23,365 nucleotides of DNA from a virus (IMGVR_UViG_3300006803_002084:1-23365); one strand, 5' to 3'. Positions 1 to 8,184 are shown, numbered from the stretch's first letter. The notes: generated by a model not told the origin, from the sequence alone. Numbers and translations: made by a program.

Positions 1-2
1 CC

Positions 3-1280
3 GATGAAGACAGCGGCGAAGATGACGGTGACGCTGACGCTGGGGACGAAAGCGATGGTGGCTCCGACAGCGATGATGGAGATGTCGAAGAAGATGCCGA
101 TAGTGGCGATCTTGGCGACACCGAAGGGTCAGACAGCGACGCCAGTGGGGATACGGACGATGCCGAAGATGCAGACGGCGACTTAGTCGAGGTCAAAGCC
201 GTCACCGATGTGGATGGTGACGTAGAGCATGGCCAGGACACCTCGGACGAGGACGGCGATGGCGGTGGCGTGGGCGCTGGATCAGGTAAGTCACTGTTTG
301 ACTTCGATGATGATGCCTTCGCGTCTGTCGATCTGTCGTCCAGCATGGCAGCGCTGATTTCAACAGACGCGCAGGACGTCATGTCGCGGTCTGATTACAC
401 CGTCTTCACACGCGAGTTTGACCGGATCGAGCCGGTCAAGCCGCCGGAGAACATCAACGATCTTTGGATACCGGAGATGGAGGAAAAGACTGATCAGATG
501 GCAGGTCGGATGCAGAAGGACATCGAGCGCATCATGGCGTCTCAAAACCATGTCGTTCGTATCCCTGGGCACCGCAGTGGCAAGTTGCATGCGGCATCTC
601 TGTATCGTGTTCCGATGGGCGATCCGCGTGTCTTCACTCAGAAGCAGGAGCATACGTCGAAAAACACCGCCGTTTCGCTGTTGTTTGACAACTCCGGCTC
701 GATGTATGGCGAAAAGTTCTATCTCGCTGCCATCGCGACCTATGCGCTTGTGCGCACACTCGACCGGGTGAACATTCCAAACGAGGCCATTGGCTTCACA
801 ACAGGTGACTGGGGCGACATACCGAAAAAAGAGCGCTCTACCGTCATGGATGAAATGAAAACTGGAAGTGTCGGTTTTCACCGCACAGTTCCTCTGATTA
901 TGCCGATCTACAAGTCCTTCGACGAGCGCGTGAATACGGTGATCAAGAAGCGTTTCGCCTATATGATGAATGCTCAGCGAGGGCTGAATACAAACGTAGA
1001 CGGCGAGTCCCTTCAGATTGCAGCCGAGCGTCTGATGCGCCGTCAGGAGAAGCGCAAAGTCATTCTGGTTCTGTCTGATGGCGCCCCGTCTGGCGCAAGC
1101 AACGCAGGTCCGCACTTGCGCTCTGTTGTCGAGGATCTGGAGAAGATCGGCATCGAGTGTATCGGCATTGGTATCAAGGATCGCAACGTCTCCAAGTTCT
1201 ACAAGAACCATGTGATCTTGAGCAACCTGGATGATCTGCCAACACAGGTCATGTCCGAAATTAAAGCACTTCTGGGTTAA
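3..1280 (+). CDS. cobT: CobT-like VWA-domain protein (5' partial)
   Basis: The frame is open from the first bases of the window, so the start lies upstream; 425 residues are visible. The first ~90 residues are a run of Asp, Glu, Gly and Ser, like the acidic linker of CobT proteins. The C-terminal half is a von Willebrand A domain with a complete MIDAS motif DNSGS (bases 687-701), followed by the CobT-like strings GFTTG, a basic linker and LVLSDGAPSG. CobT pairs with the AAA+ ATPase CobS to drive cobalt insertion by CobN in aerobic cobalamin synthesis; a CobS-like gene follows directly at 1393. CobN is not in this window. Alternative: a MoxR/VWA chaperone pair with another client, since phage CobS/CobT relatives have no proven chelatase role. 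Family assignment is firm; the substrate is inferred. Confidence 0.85.
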   Translation, partial: DEDSGEDDGDADAGDESDGGSDSDDGDVEEDADSGDLGDTEGSDSDASGDTDDAEDADGDLVEVKAVTDVDGDVEHGQDTSDEDGDGGGVGAGSGKSLFDFDDDAFASVDLSSSMAALISTDAQDVMSRSDYTVFTREFDRIEPVKPPENINDLWIPEMEEKTDQMAGRMQKDIERIMASQNHVVRIPGHRSGKLHAASLYRVPMGDPRVFTQKQEHTSKNTAVSLLFDNSGSMYGEKFYLAAIATYALVRTLDRVNIPNEAIGFTTGDWGDIPKKERSTVMDEMKTGSVGFHRTVPLIMPIYKSFDERVNTVIKKRFAYMMNAQRGLNTNVDGESLQIAAERLMRRQEKRKVILVLSDGAPSGASNAGPHLRSVVEDLEKIGIECIGIGIKDRNVSKFYKNHVILSNLDDLPTQVMSEIKALLG

Positions 1281-1290
1281 GAAAATAAGT

Positions 1291-1313
1291 AATTGGGGAG
1301 TTACTTCCCAATT
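1291..1313. other. hairpin between cobT-like and cobS-like genes
   Basis: AATTGGGGA (1291-1299) can pair with TTCCCAATT (1305-1313), a 9-bp stem with one G-T pair and a 5-nt loop. No T-run follows on the plus strand, so it does not look like a standard intrinsic terminator. It might slow transcription or protect the upstream mRNA end. The rest of the 1281-1392 gap holds an AAGTAAGTAATG string (1328-1339) and the GAGGGA ribosome binding site of the next gene. Confidence 0.35.
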
Positions 1314-1392
1314 GCACCCCGCTCAAAAAGTAAGTAATGTGTGAAGTATAAAGCATGTCGCGAAACATGTTTGATCTTAGAGGGAAATCAAA

Positions 1393-2601
1393 ATGACTGA
1401 CCAAGCAAACGCCGCAACCGCGACGGACGATCGGGTATTGTGCCACATCGACAACGTGCGCGTTCACTCCGTGCAATCGCATATCAAGCGCAATCACCCA
1501 GACTGGACGATTGACCGCTATCAGCAGGAATATCCTGACGCATCGCTGCTCTCCGAGACGGCAAAGAACGCACTTGCCAAAAAGGAAAAAGAAATGCGCG
1601 AAGCCGTCGCAAATGCAAAAGCTGGTCAGGATACGCTTGTGTCCTCTGGTAAGTCTTTCACCTTTTCACAAGCGCCGTTTCATGACGTGTTCGATCTTGG
1701 CAATGCGCCCGCTGCGCGCAACGCAAAAGGCAATCCGATCAACATCAAGATGTTCACCGGTCACGACACCGACTCTCTGCTTTATATGCCGCAGGTCGAT
1801 CATGCGTATGTGTTCGACATTGACCTCGTCAAGAAGGTCATCATCGGCATGGAGCTGAACCTTCCGGTTTATCTCTGGGGCATGCACGGCACTGGTAAGA
1901 CGTCAGTGTTGCAGCAGGTCGCAGCGCGCACAAAGCGTCCGTTCTTGCGCGTTCAGCACACCATCAACATGCAGGAGAGCGAAATTCTCGGGCAGTGGAC
2001 AGTGCGTGACGGCGCGACCGAGTTTCAGCTTGGCCCATTGCCAACAGCAATGATCAATGGATGGGTGTATTGCGCAGATGAATATGACTTCGCGATGCCA
2101 TCTGTAACTGCCGTGTATCAGTCAGTTCTCGAAGGCGAGCCCTTGTTGATTAAAGATGCACCTCCTGCGTTGCGCAAGATCATTCCGCATCCTGAGTTCC
2201 GCATCTGCGCAACCGGCAACACAAACGGCATTGGTGACGAAACTGGCCTCTATCAAGGCACGTTGATCCAGAACGCTGCAAACTACTCACGCTTCCGCAT
2301 TGTGGACGAAGTCAAATATCTCGATCCGAAGATCGAGGAGACAATTCTCGTTGCTAAGACCGGTGTGCCGCGCAGTGACGCTGCGAAGGTTGTGAAGTTC
2401 GGCAACGAAATGCGCCGTATGTTCGCAGAGGGCAAAGTTGACATGCCTGTCTCGCCGCGCGAGTTGATCGGTGCTTGTATTATCGCCGGCTCCCTCGGCG
2501 GCAAGTTCTCAACCGGACTTGAGTTGTCTTACGCAAACCGCCTGTCGCGCGTGAACCGCCGGGCAGCTGTTGAATACATGAGCAGGATTTTTCCAGAGTG
2601 A
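1393..2601 (+). CDS. cobS: CobS-like AAA+ ATPase (MoxR family)
   Basis: 402 residues. Walker A GMHGTGKT is at residues 163-170, a Walker B-like CADEYD follows about 60 residues later, and the sensor-like stretch CATGNTNGIGDETGLYQGT closely matches the ATANTVGLGDTTGLYHGT region of bacterial CobS. The N-terminus (residues ~15-52) resembles the MucR/Ros-like segment of CobS, with a shared HIKRNHPDW...YQQEYPDASLLS pattern but incomplete zinc ligands. CobS is the ATPase motor of the class I aerobic cobaltochelatase. Start chosen at the ATG preceded by GAGGGA (1380-1385) at 7 nt. It follows the CobT-like gene, the usual partner, and overlaps the sigma-like gene by four bases (GTGA), so these genes are probably co-translated. 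Its real client in the phage is not shown by the sequence. Confidence 0.88.
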   Translation: MTDQANAATATDDRVLCHIDNVRVHSVQSHIKRNHPDWTIDRYQQEYPDASLLSETAKNALAKKEKEMREAVANAKAGQDTLVSSGKSFTFSQAPFHDVFDLGNAPAARNAKGNPINIKMFTGHDTDSLLYMPQVDHAYVFDIDLVKKVIIGMELNLPVYLWGMHGTGKTSVLQQVAARTKRPFLRVQHTINMQESEILGQWTVRDGATEFQLGPLPTAMINGWVYCADEYDFAMPSVTAVYQSVLEGEPLLIKDAPPALRKIIPHPEFRICATGNTNGIGDETGLYQGTLIQNAANYSRFRIVDEVKYLDPKIEETILVAKTGVPRSDAAKVVKFGNEMRRMFAEGKVDMPVSPRELIGACIIAGSLGGKFSTGLELSYANRLSRVNRRAAVEYMSRIFPE

Positions 2602-3242
2602 GCAATCATACCGATCCAGAAGCGAGCCGCCGCCTTGTGCTGTGGTTCGCTCACAAAGTTATGCGTAGATTGAGGAGCTTGGGTGCAAAAACTGCCCAGT
2701 TTTCTGACATCGAGCAGGAGCTATGGTGTGCTTGGTGTATCGCGCGTGACAATTTCGACCCAGAGCAAGGCGTCAAGTTTTCGACATACCTGATGCGCGG
2801 TATGAAATTGCACATTAACCGGCATGTTCTGAACCAGTTCGAAAAGGTTCACAGCGAAATCACCGCCTTGTCTTTGGATGCGCAAACCAAAGGATCTGAA
2901 GGCGATGATGCTGGTTCTCTTGGTGATATTATCGCTGACACCGACGCCGTCGATCCCGTCGAGCATATCGCCAAGTCTCAGCATCTCGATTTGGTGTGCA
3001 GTCGCCTAACACCACGGGCTCGGTCATTCGTTACGATGATCGCAAACCCGCCAGAGGAGATCCTTGAGGAGTTGAGACGTCTTGATGCAAAAGCGGAACA
3101 TGCCCGGTCAATGGACATTACCTATTCCGTGTCGCGCAGCTTGATGGCCTCTCATGTTTTTGGCGTCATGGGTGCAACGCGCACCGAGCGCACGAAAATC
3201 TTCAAGGAGATCGAGAAGGTCACTAAAAGGATGAACAAGTGA
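2598..3242 (+). CDS. phage sigma-70-like transcription factor
   Basis: 214 residues, GTG start inside the previous stop codon. Residues ~36-81 look like sigma region 2: FSDIEQELW...FDPEQGVKFSTYLMRGMKLHINRHVL parallels the DLIQEG...FDPERGVKFSTYA...IR pattern of sigma-70 proteins that melts and reads the -10 element. It is followed by the characteristic SLDAQ...GSLGDIIADTDAVDPVE segment. The C-terminal third (LTPRARSFVTMIANPPEEIL, then a helical SLMASHVFGVMG...IFKEIEKV part) fits a degenerate region 4, but I see no clear helix-turn-helix. It probably redirects host RNA polymerase to phage promoters, similar in role to T4 gp55. The recurring motif at 8148, 11607, 12505, 18745 and 22803 is a candidate target. 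No such motif precedes this gene itself. Confidence 0.7.
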   Translation: MSNHTDPEASRRLVLWFAHKVMRRLRSLGAKTAQFSDIEQELWCAWCIARDNFDPEQGVKFSTYLMRGMKLHINRHVLNQFEKVHSEITALSLDAQTKGSEGDDAGSLGDIIADTDAVDPVEHIAKSQHLDLVCSRLTPRARSFVTMIANPPEEILEELRRLDAKAEHARSMDITYSVSRSLMASHVFGVMGATRTERTKIFKEIEKVTKRMNK

Positions 3243-3772
3243 GCAGTATCATTCCAAACTACGCGCCGGGCTGTTTCGGATCAGCAATCGCGTTTCAAAA
3301 GGCGGAGCTGACCTGTAAATCATGTAGCTTCATGGGCAATTGCGGTCCTGTCGCGCTGCACAATGCGCAGTTACTTCGGGCAAAGTTTGGCATTGCGGAG
3401 CCTGCTTTCAAACCTGTCTTGAAAGCACCCGAGGTTGTCGAAGATCGTCCCGCCTTTCGCCTGCCGCAGCGCGTTCAGAATTTGTTGGACAAGCTGGACA
3501 ATGGCAACTTCGACGTTGTTGGCAAGTTACAGCGTGGCGAAAACCCGTTTGACAAGACGATGCCGACGTTGCGCGTGGCCTGTCACCTTCTGCTTCGGCT
3601 CAAACGTCCGATCGACCGCGAGACACTGACGATGGCCTATGTCTCGCATTTGAAATTGCAGCCCGAGACCGCGAGAATTTATGCGCGTGTCGCCATTTAC
3701 GCGCTTACACATGTGGGCGCTGTCATAAGTAATGATGGTCTTATCTCTCTGAAGGAGAATGCGAATGCTTAA
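3239..3772 (+). CDS. unknown protein with N-terminal four-cysteine cluster
   Basis: 177 residues, GTG start overlapping the sigma-like stop by four bases. I do not recognise the family. The N-terminus holds four cysteines, C12, C26, C29 and C35 (C-x13-C-x2-C-x5-C), which could bind zinc or an iron-sulfur cluster. A low-complexity linker rich in Pro, Val and Glu follows (residues ~54-74), then a helical C-terminal domain of about 100 residues. The coupling to a sigma-like gene raises the possibility of a transcription partner, but nothing in the sequence proves it. Confidence 0.7.
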   Translation: MSSIIPNYAPGCFGSAIAFQKAELTCKSCSFMGNCGPVALHNAQLLRAKFGIAEPAFKPVLKAPEVVEDRPAFRLPQRVQNLLDKLDNGNFDVVGKLQRGENPFDKTMPTLRVACHLLLRLKRPIDRETLTMAYVSHLKLQPETARIYARVAIYALTHVGAVISNDGLISLKENANA

Positions 3773-3959
3773 TCTTGTCGGAAAAGTTGGTGAGTTCTTC
3801 GCCTATTTCTTTGCGCTCTTGTTCGCCTTTTCTATTCTTCTGGCGTCACTCGCGACTTTAGGACTTGTTGCGATATTTGTGGTGATAATGCGGACGTGGC
3901 TTTATGTTTTAGCCGTCGTTCTCCTGATCGTCGTCGGTAATCAGATGGGGTATTTGTAA
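3765..3959 (+). CDS. small two-helix membrane protein
   Basis: 64 residues, nearly all hydrophobic: one long membrane segment at about residues 11-41 and a second at about 44-60, split by a single Arg-Thr-Trp turn. GAAGGAG (3751-3757) lies 7 nt before this ATG and only 1 nt before an in-frame ATG at 3759, so the 3765 start is preferred. It overlaps the preceding gene by eight bases, and its stop TAA overlaps the dnaE start (TAATG). It would sit in the host inner membrane. Function unknown; position alone does not link it to replication. Confidence 0.7.
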   Translation: MLNLVGKVGEFFAYFFALLFAFSILLASLATLGLVAIFVVIMRTWLYVLAVVLLIVVGNQMGYL

Positions 3960-6900
3960 TGAACCCCATTCTTGCAGCGCGCTCTGACTTCTCCATCGGC
4001 GAGAGCATTCTGACCATAGGCAAACTCGTCTCCGGTGCGAAAGCGATCGGAGCGGGTGTTGTTGGTCTTACAGATACAATGAGCGTCACCGCTTTGATTG
4101 ATTTCAGTAACGCCGCCAAGAAAGCTGGGCTGCGTCCGATTATTGGTTGTCGTCTGCGCCTGACAGATGATGCAACCTGGCGCCCAGCCAAGGGCGAGAA
4201 GAAAAAGCATATGCCGCGGGAATACTTCCTGACGGTCTATCCGCGCAACGACACAGGTGTGAAGATTGTTTTCCGCCTGTTGACGCTCGCCAGCAGTGAG
4301 CAGCGGTTCTATTACGTTCCCAAACTCAGCTTTGACGATTTCTTTGCCGAGTTGACCGATGATCTTGTGGTCGTGCTGGGTGATGGCGCATCTGTGCTTG
4401 AGCATCCCGACATTGAGAACATCGCCAAGCGCTGCCGCAAGCAGAGTGAACACGTCTACGCACCGCTTGTGCCGATCAACACGCCGTATTGGGGTCGTGT
4501 CAATCAGATCGCAACCGGTCTGTGCGCCACAACGCGCGTATTGCCGCTTGTGATCCGCCCTGCCCTCTACACCGAAGATGGTGCAGACGTGCAAGAGATT
4601 ATGACGGCGATTTCCGACAACGACAAGATCACCGATGGTTGGTTCAAGTCGCGCTACAACCGCGACATGCACTTGATGGGTCTGTCTGAAATGGTCGGTC
4701 ACGTCAAAACATCAGCGGCGCATTTGGAAGCGCGCGGCGTCACGGGCGCAGGGCAGCTCTGGCGCGACGGTCTGACGAACACAAAGGCGATTGTGGATAG
4801 CATCAGCTACGTTTGGGAGAAAGCGGCTGTGACGCTGCCCAAGATGGCGCCGGACGAGTTCGCTAAGCTGACAGCCGAATGTCAGAAGGGTTGGCGGCTG
4901 CGCTTCTCTGCGCCCGTCTTCGGACATCAGCCGACTGTCGAGGATCAGAAAAACCTGTATCTATCCCGCCTCAAATATGAGTTGGAGATCCTCAAGAAGC
5001 TGAACTTCTCCGGCTACTTTCTGCTGGTGCAGGACATCGTCGTTCACGCAAAGACAAGCGGCATTCTTGTTGGTCCGGGCCGTGGCTCCGTTGGTGGTTC
5101 GTTGGTTGCGTATCTGATGGGCATCACTGAATGCGACCCGATCCGCTTTGGTCTTCTGTTCGAGCGCTTCATCAACCCCGAGCGTCTCGATCTTCCAGAC
5201 GCTGACCTTGATTTCATGTCCTCACGGCGGCACGAGATTGTCGATTATCTGGTGCAGAAGTTCGGCCGCTCCCGCGTGGCAGGTGTGTCTAACTTTGGCA
5301 CGCTTGGTGCTGCATCTGCCATTCGTGATGTGGGCCGCGTTACGGGTCTGTCGGATCGTGAATATTCGGTTTCGAAGTTCGTGCCGAAGAAGCACGGCGC
5401 AAACGTATCTTTGCCGGAGTGTCGCGAGGTGGGTGAGATTGATAAATTCGCAAACACCTATCCAGAACACTGGAAGATCATGGAAGCGCTCGAGGGCACC
5501 ATTCGGAACTTCTCGCAGCACGCCGCCGGTATCGTCGTTGGTGGGTGTGATCTTGTTGAGCGCGCCGTGATCGAGGACCGCAAGGGAAGCCCTGTGGTGT
5601 GCTTTGACAAGCGCATGGTAGAAGACCAGGGTCTCGTCAAGGTTGACGTCCTGGGCCTCTCTACGCTCGACCTGATCAAGCTGTGCGTTGACTATATCAC
5701 CGAGCGCACCGGCACCACGCCCGACATCTCTGCAATTCCGCTCGATGATCCGAATGTTCTCAAGAATTTTGCCGAAGGTCGCACCAATGCAATCTTCCAG
5801 TTCGAGAGCGGCGGCATGCGCAAGTTGCTGAAGGATCTCGGCGCAGACGGCGGCATCACGTTTGAAGACATCACCGCTTGCACCGCGCTCTATCGTCCAG
5901 GTCCAATGGAGTCAGGCATGATGGACAGCTTCGCAAAGCGCAAACAGGGTCTTGAGAGCGTCGAATACGACCACCCCATCATGATCCCTGTTCTCGAGGA
6001 GACATTCGGCGTGATCGTCTATCAGGAGCAGGTCATGAAAATCTCGCAAGTGATTGCAGGATATACCGGCGCCGGTGCTGACAAACTTCGCAAAATCATG
6101 GGCAAGAAACTGCCAGAGGAGATGAAGAAGGAACGCGGCAACTTTGTTGATGGCTGCGTCGCGACAATTCAGTGCGCGCCGGAGTGGGCCGGAAAACTGT
6201 TTGACAAGATCGAAGGCTTCGCCGGATACGGCTTTAACAAAAGTCACTCCGTTGAATACACGCTGATCTCCTATCAGGCGATGTGGCTCAAGACCAATTT
6301 TCCTGTTGAGTTCTTCGCAGCGGCTTTGACCATTCTCGACAGCGACAAGCTGCCCGGTATCATTCGTGAGGCGAAGTCCTGCGGCGTCAACGTGGACGTG
6401 CCTGACATCAATCACTCTACGGGTCGGTTCGAGATTGCAACAGACACACGTCTTGTCATGCCGTTCCAGCGGATCAAGGGCATTTCTGACAAGACATGCG
6501 ATGCGATCCTGAAGGCACGGGTCACTGGTCGCTTTACGTCGATGGATGACTTTCTTGCACGGGTCGAGAAGCGCAGTTGCAACGTCCGTCACCGTGAGGT
6601 TCTCACTCTTGTTGGGGCGTTTGCATGGGTTGATCCTACTCAGCAGCCGCCAAATCATCCAAGTCGCATCAAGGATCAGATCGAACTTCTTCCGGGTCTG
6701 ATCGCGGCGCATGTGCCTATCAACCACAGCATGAACAACGACAAGACGACCAAAGAATATCTTGGCGAGTTGATTGATCGCTACCGCGCCAATCACGGTC
6801 CTGCATCTGCGACACCAGACGGTATGCCGGTCAAGCCGAGCTTCGGACGCAATGCGCGCTTTATGATCATCGCAGATTGCCCAAATGGTCAGGAAGACAC

Positions 6901-7303
6901 AGCAGGTCTTATGGGTCTGTCGCTCTCTGCAGGCGCCATTACAGAGGCGATCTACGAGTCCGGGCTCGATGTGCCCGACGCATACTGGACGGCACTTGTG
7001 AAGCGTCCCAAGCGCGGTGCGCAGCTGCTGCCGGAGGAGATCAACCTCTACAAGCCTTATCTTGACGAGGAGATTGAAATGCTGCGGCCGCCAGTGATCG
7101 TTTTGATGGGCACGACAACAGTCCGGACGTTCATGCCAGAGTTCCGCGGCAAAGCGTCAGACGCCGCCGGCACTGTCGTTTACAACCGTGATCTTGATGC
7201 AAATCTGGTGATCGGCTTCAATCCAGGCGAAATTTATCACGCGCCAGAAAAGCAGGAAAACATGAACAGAATTTTCCACAAAGTAGCGGAGTTGTTGGCA
7301 TGA
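3959..7303 (+). CDS. dnaE: DNA polymerase III alpha subunit with C-terminal UDG-like domain
   Basis: 1114 residues; the phage replicase. The N-terminal PHP domain (residues ~1-75) is degenerate: the usual HxH is ARSD and the later DH is DT, so metal-dependent proofreading from PHP is unlikely. The family C polymerase core has GPGRGSVGGSLVAYLMG, the catalytic pair D414 and D416 in PDADLDF, and the third aspartate D563 in LVKVDVLGL, spaced as in E. coli DnaE. YGFNKSHSVEYT and a helix-hairpin-helix-like FQRIKGISDKTCDAIL follow. Where bacterial DnaE has its OB and tau-binding parts, residues ~965-1114 instead resemble uracil-DNA glycosylase family 4: ADCPNGQEDTAG, then EEINLYKPYLDEEIEMLRPPVIVLMG and FNPGEIYHAP. 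The iron-sulfur cysteines are absent, and the motif-B histidine is replaced by Asn. No separate proofreading exonuclease is in the window. Confidence 0.93.
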   Translation: MNPILAARSDFSIGESILTIGKLVSGAKAIGAGVVGLTDTMSVTALIDFSNAAKKAGLRPIIGCRLRLTDDATWRPAKGEKKKHMPREYFLTVYPRNDTGVKIVFRLLTLASSEQRFYYVPKLSFDDFFAELTDDLVVVLGDGASVLEHPDIENIAKRCRKQSEHVYAPLVPINTPYWGRVNQIATGLCATTRVLPLVIRPALYTEDGADVQEIMTAISDNDKITDGWFKSRYNRDMHLMGLSEMVGHVKTSAAHLEARGVTGAGQLWRDGLTNTKAIVDSISYVWEKAAVTLPKMAPDEFAKLTAECQKGWRLRFSAPVFGHQPTVEDQKNLYLSRLKYELEILKKLNFSGYFLLVQDIVVHAKTSGILVGPGRGSVGGSLVAYLMGITECDPIRFGLLFERFINPERLDLPDADLDFMSSRRHEIVDYLVQKFGRSRVAGVSNFGTLGAASAIRDVGRVTGLSDREYSVSKFVPKKHGANVSLPECREVGEIDKFANTYPEHWKIMEALEGTIRNFSQHAAGIVVGGCDLVERAVIEDRKGSPVVCFDKRMVEDQGLVKVDVLGLSTLDLIKLCVDYITERTGTTPDISAIPLDDPNVLKNFAEGRTNAIFQFESGGMRKLLKDLGADGGITFEDITACTALYRPGPMESGMMDSFAKRKQGLESVEYDHPIMIPVLEETFGVIVYQEQVMKISQVIAGYTGAGADKLRKIMGKKLPEEMKKERGNFVDGCVATIQCAPEWAGKLFDKIEGFAGYGFNKSHSVEYTLISYQAMWLKTNFPVEFFAAALTILDSDKLPGIIREAKSCGVNVDVPDINHSTGRFEIATDTRLVMPFQRIKGISDKTCDAILKARVTGRFTSMDDFLARVEKRSCNVRHREVLTLVGAFAWVDPTQQPPNHPSRIKDQIELLPGLIAAHVPINHSMNNDKTTKEYLGELIDRYRANHGPASATPDGMPVKPSFGRNARFMIIADCPNGQEDTAGLMGLSLSAGAITEAIYESGLDVPDAYWTALVKRPKRGAQLLPEEINLYKPYLDEEIEMLRPPVIVLMGTTTVRTFMPEFRGKASDAAGTVVYNRDLDANLVIGFNPGEIYHAPEKQENMNRIFHKVAELLA

Positions 7304-7575
7304 AGAAACTCATAAAGAGGCTGGTCTGTGACTGGTTTCACGTCGGCGGAATAATTGAGCGTGATCATGAAGGTCGCATAAACTGGCGCTGCTTAAAATG
7401 CGGCCGCTGGGGAGATAATCCCGTTTCCAAAGAGACGGAGCGTCATGTCTTTGACTCTGCCATGCAGCCTAATCAGGTCATGGCTGATCTGATCTTTGGA
7501 TACCGGAGTGAAGAAAAATACAGCTGTAAACGTAGCACACCGACACCCACAACTTCACACTTTCCGGAGACATAA
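7300..7575 (+). CDS. small zinc-ribbon-like phage protein
   Basis: 91 residues, ATG overlapping the dnaE stop (ATGA). Residues C10, H14, C31 and C34 make a C-x3-H-x16-C-x2-C pattern within VCDWFHVGG...WRCLKCGRWG, typical of the small one-domain zinc proteins common in phages. The tail from residue ~70 is rich in Thr, Pro and Ser and may be disordered. Function unknown. The stop at 7573-7575 lies just before the next start, so the next gene's ribosome binding site (CCGGAGA, 7564-7570) is inside this reading frame. Confidence 0.6.
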   Translation: MKKLIKRLVCDWFHVGGIIERDHEGRINWRCLKCGRWGDNPVSKETERHVFDSAMQPNQVMADLIFGYRSEEKYSCKRSTPTPTTSHFPET

Positions 7576-7576
7576 A

Positions 7577-8143
7577 ATGACCGAACCCGTCAATCCCGTC
7601 CTGAGTGCCCTGCCCCAGTCAACCTACACGGTGCGCGACTTTGTAGATGCAGGTAAGCTCAAGTCCGACCTTGCGTATTCAACCAACGATCTGTCGGATG
7701 CGATGATGCGTCAGGCGTCTTTGTTCAGCCACTACGGCGTTCTTCTGGCGCAGGCATCGCATCAGGTGGACGTGGTCAAGATGCTGCTCGAAAACACCGA
7801 AGCCGCTGTTTACCGCAAGCTGCGCAAGGAGCTGACAGACGCCGGTGAGAAAGTCACCGAGCCAATGCTCGAGAAAGCCGTGTCGCGCAATGACCGTGTT
7901 GTCTCCATGAAGCGCGCACTGGCACAGGCAAAGCGCGTCGAGACCGTGACCAAGACCGCCGTAGAGGCATTTCGCCATCGCCGCGATATGCTGGTTCAGC
8001 AAGGCTTGATCAGTCGCGAAGAAATGAAGGGTCAGCTCGGTATCGCCGCGAAGAACGCGCATGAAGAGGCGCGTCAGCATCAGGCGATGGACGCAATGTC
8101 CCGGATTCAGGCCATACGCGCAGGTAAAGAGGAAGGTGAATAA
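7577..8143 (+). CDS. helical protein, possible UvsY-like recombination mediator
   Basis: 188 residues. Start chosen at the ATG 6 nt after CCGGAGA; an upstream in-frame start at 7496 would overlap the previous gene by 80 bases and lacks a site. The protein is almost wholly helical and charged, without Cys: residues ~25-75 and ~85-150 have the heptad-like spacing of coiled coils. Its layout (short acidic N-terminus, long helical middle with many Lys/Arg, YGVLLAQASHQVDVVKMLLE and AFRHRRDML segments) resembles UvsY-type proteins, which load recombinase onto ssDNA coated by gp32. It stands directly before the probable gp32 gene and close to the recombinase, which suits that role. Sequence similarity to T4 UvsY is not evident by eye, so the function is a hypothesis. 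Confidence 0.4.
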   Translation: MTEPVNPVLSALPQSTYTVRDFVDAGKLKSDLAYSTNDLSDAMMRQASLFSHYGVLLAQASHQVDVVKMLLENTEAAVYRKLRKELTDAGEKVTEPMLEKAVSRNDRVVSMKRALAQAKRVETVTKTAVEAFRHRRDMLVQQGLISREEMKGQLGIAAKNAHEEARQHQAMDAMSRIQAIRAGKEEGE

Positions 8144-8147
8144 AAGA

Positions 8148-8184
8148 GAGCGCATCCCAAGATTTTCGCGCTATAACGTAAGCA
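8148..8184 (+). promoter_or_regulatory. recurrent bipartite phage promoter, copy 1
   Basis: GAGCGCATCCC (8148-8158) is followed by GCGCTATAACGTAAGCA (8168-8184). The distance from CGCA to GCTATAA is 19 nt. The same two boxes, with 19-20 nt spacing, occur at 11607, 12505, 18745 and 22803. The second box resembles a -10 element; the first replaces a -35 and differs from the sigma-70 consensus. It drives the ssDNA-binding protein gene at 8380, giving an unusually long leader of nearly 200 nt. Confidence 0.7.

Noticed and set aside
4-186. A 60-codon plus-strand frame at the window start
   Set aside because: It overlaps the acidic Asp/Glu-rich part of the CobT-like frame, which continues without a stop into the VWA domain; the alternative frame encodes an implausible Thr/Met/Lys-rich string.
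210-212. ATG at 210 as the start of the CobT-like gene
   Set aside because: The same frame is open back to base 3 with the acidic linker expected of CobT, so the true start is outside the window.
360-1211. A 283-codon open frame on the minus strand opposite the CobT-like gene
   Set aside because: The plus frame has clear VWA motifs; the minus frame shows no family features or ribosome binding site and is an effect of codon bias. The same applies to the long minus frames at 3941-4702, 5912-6796 and 21148-21936.
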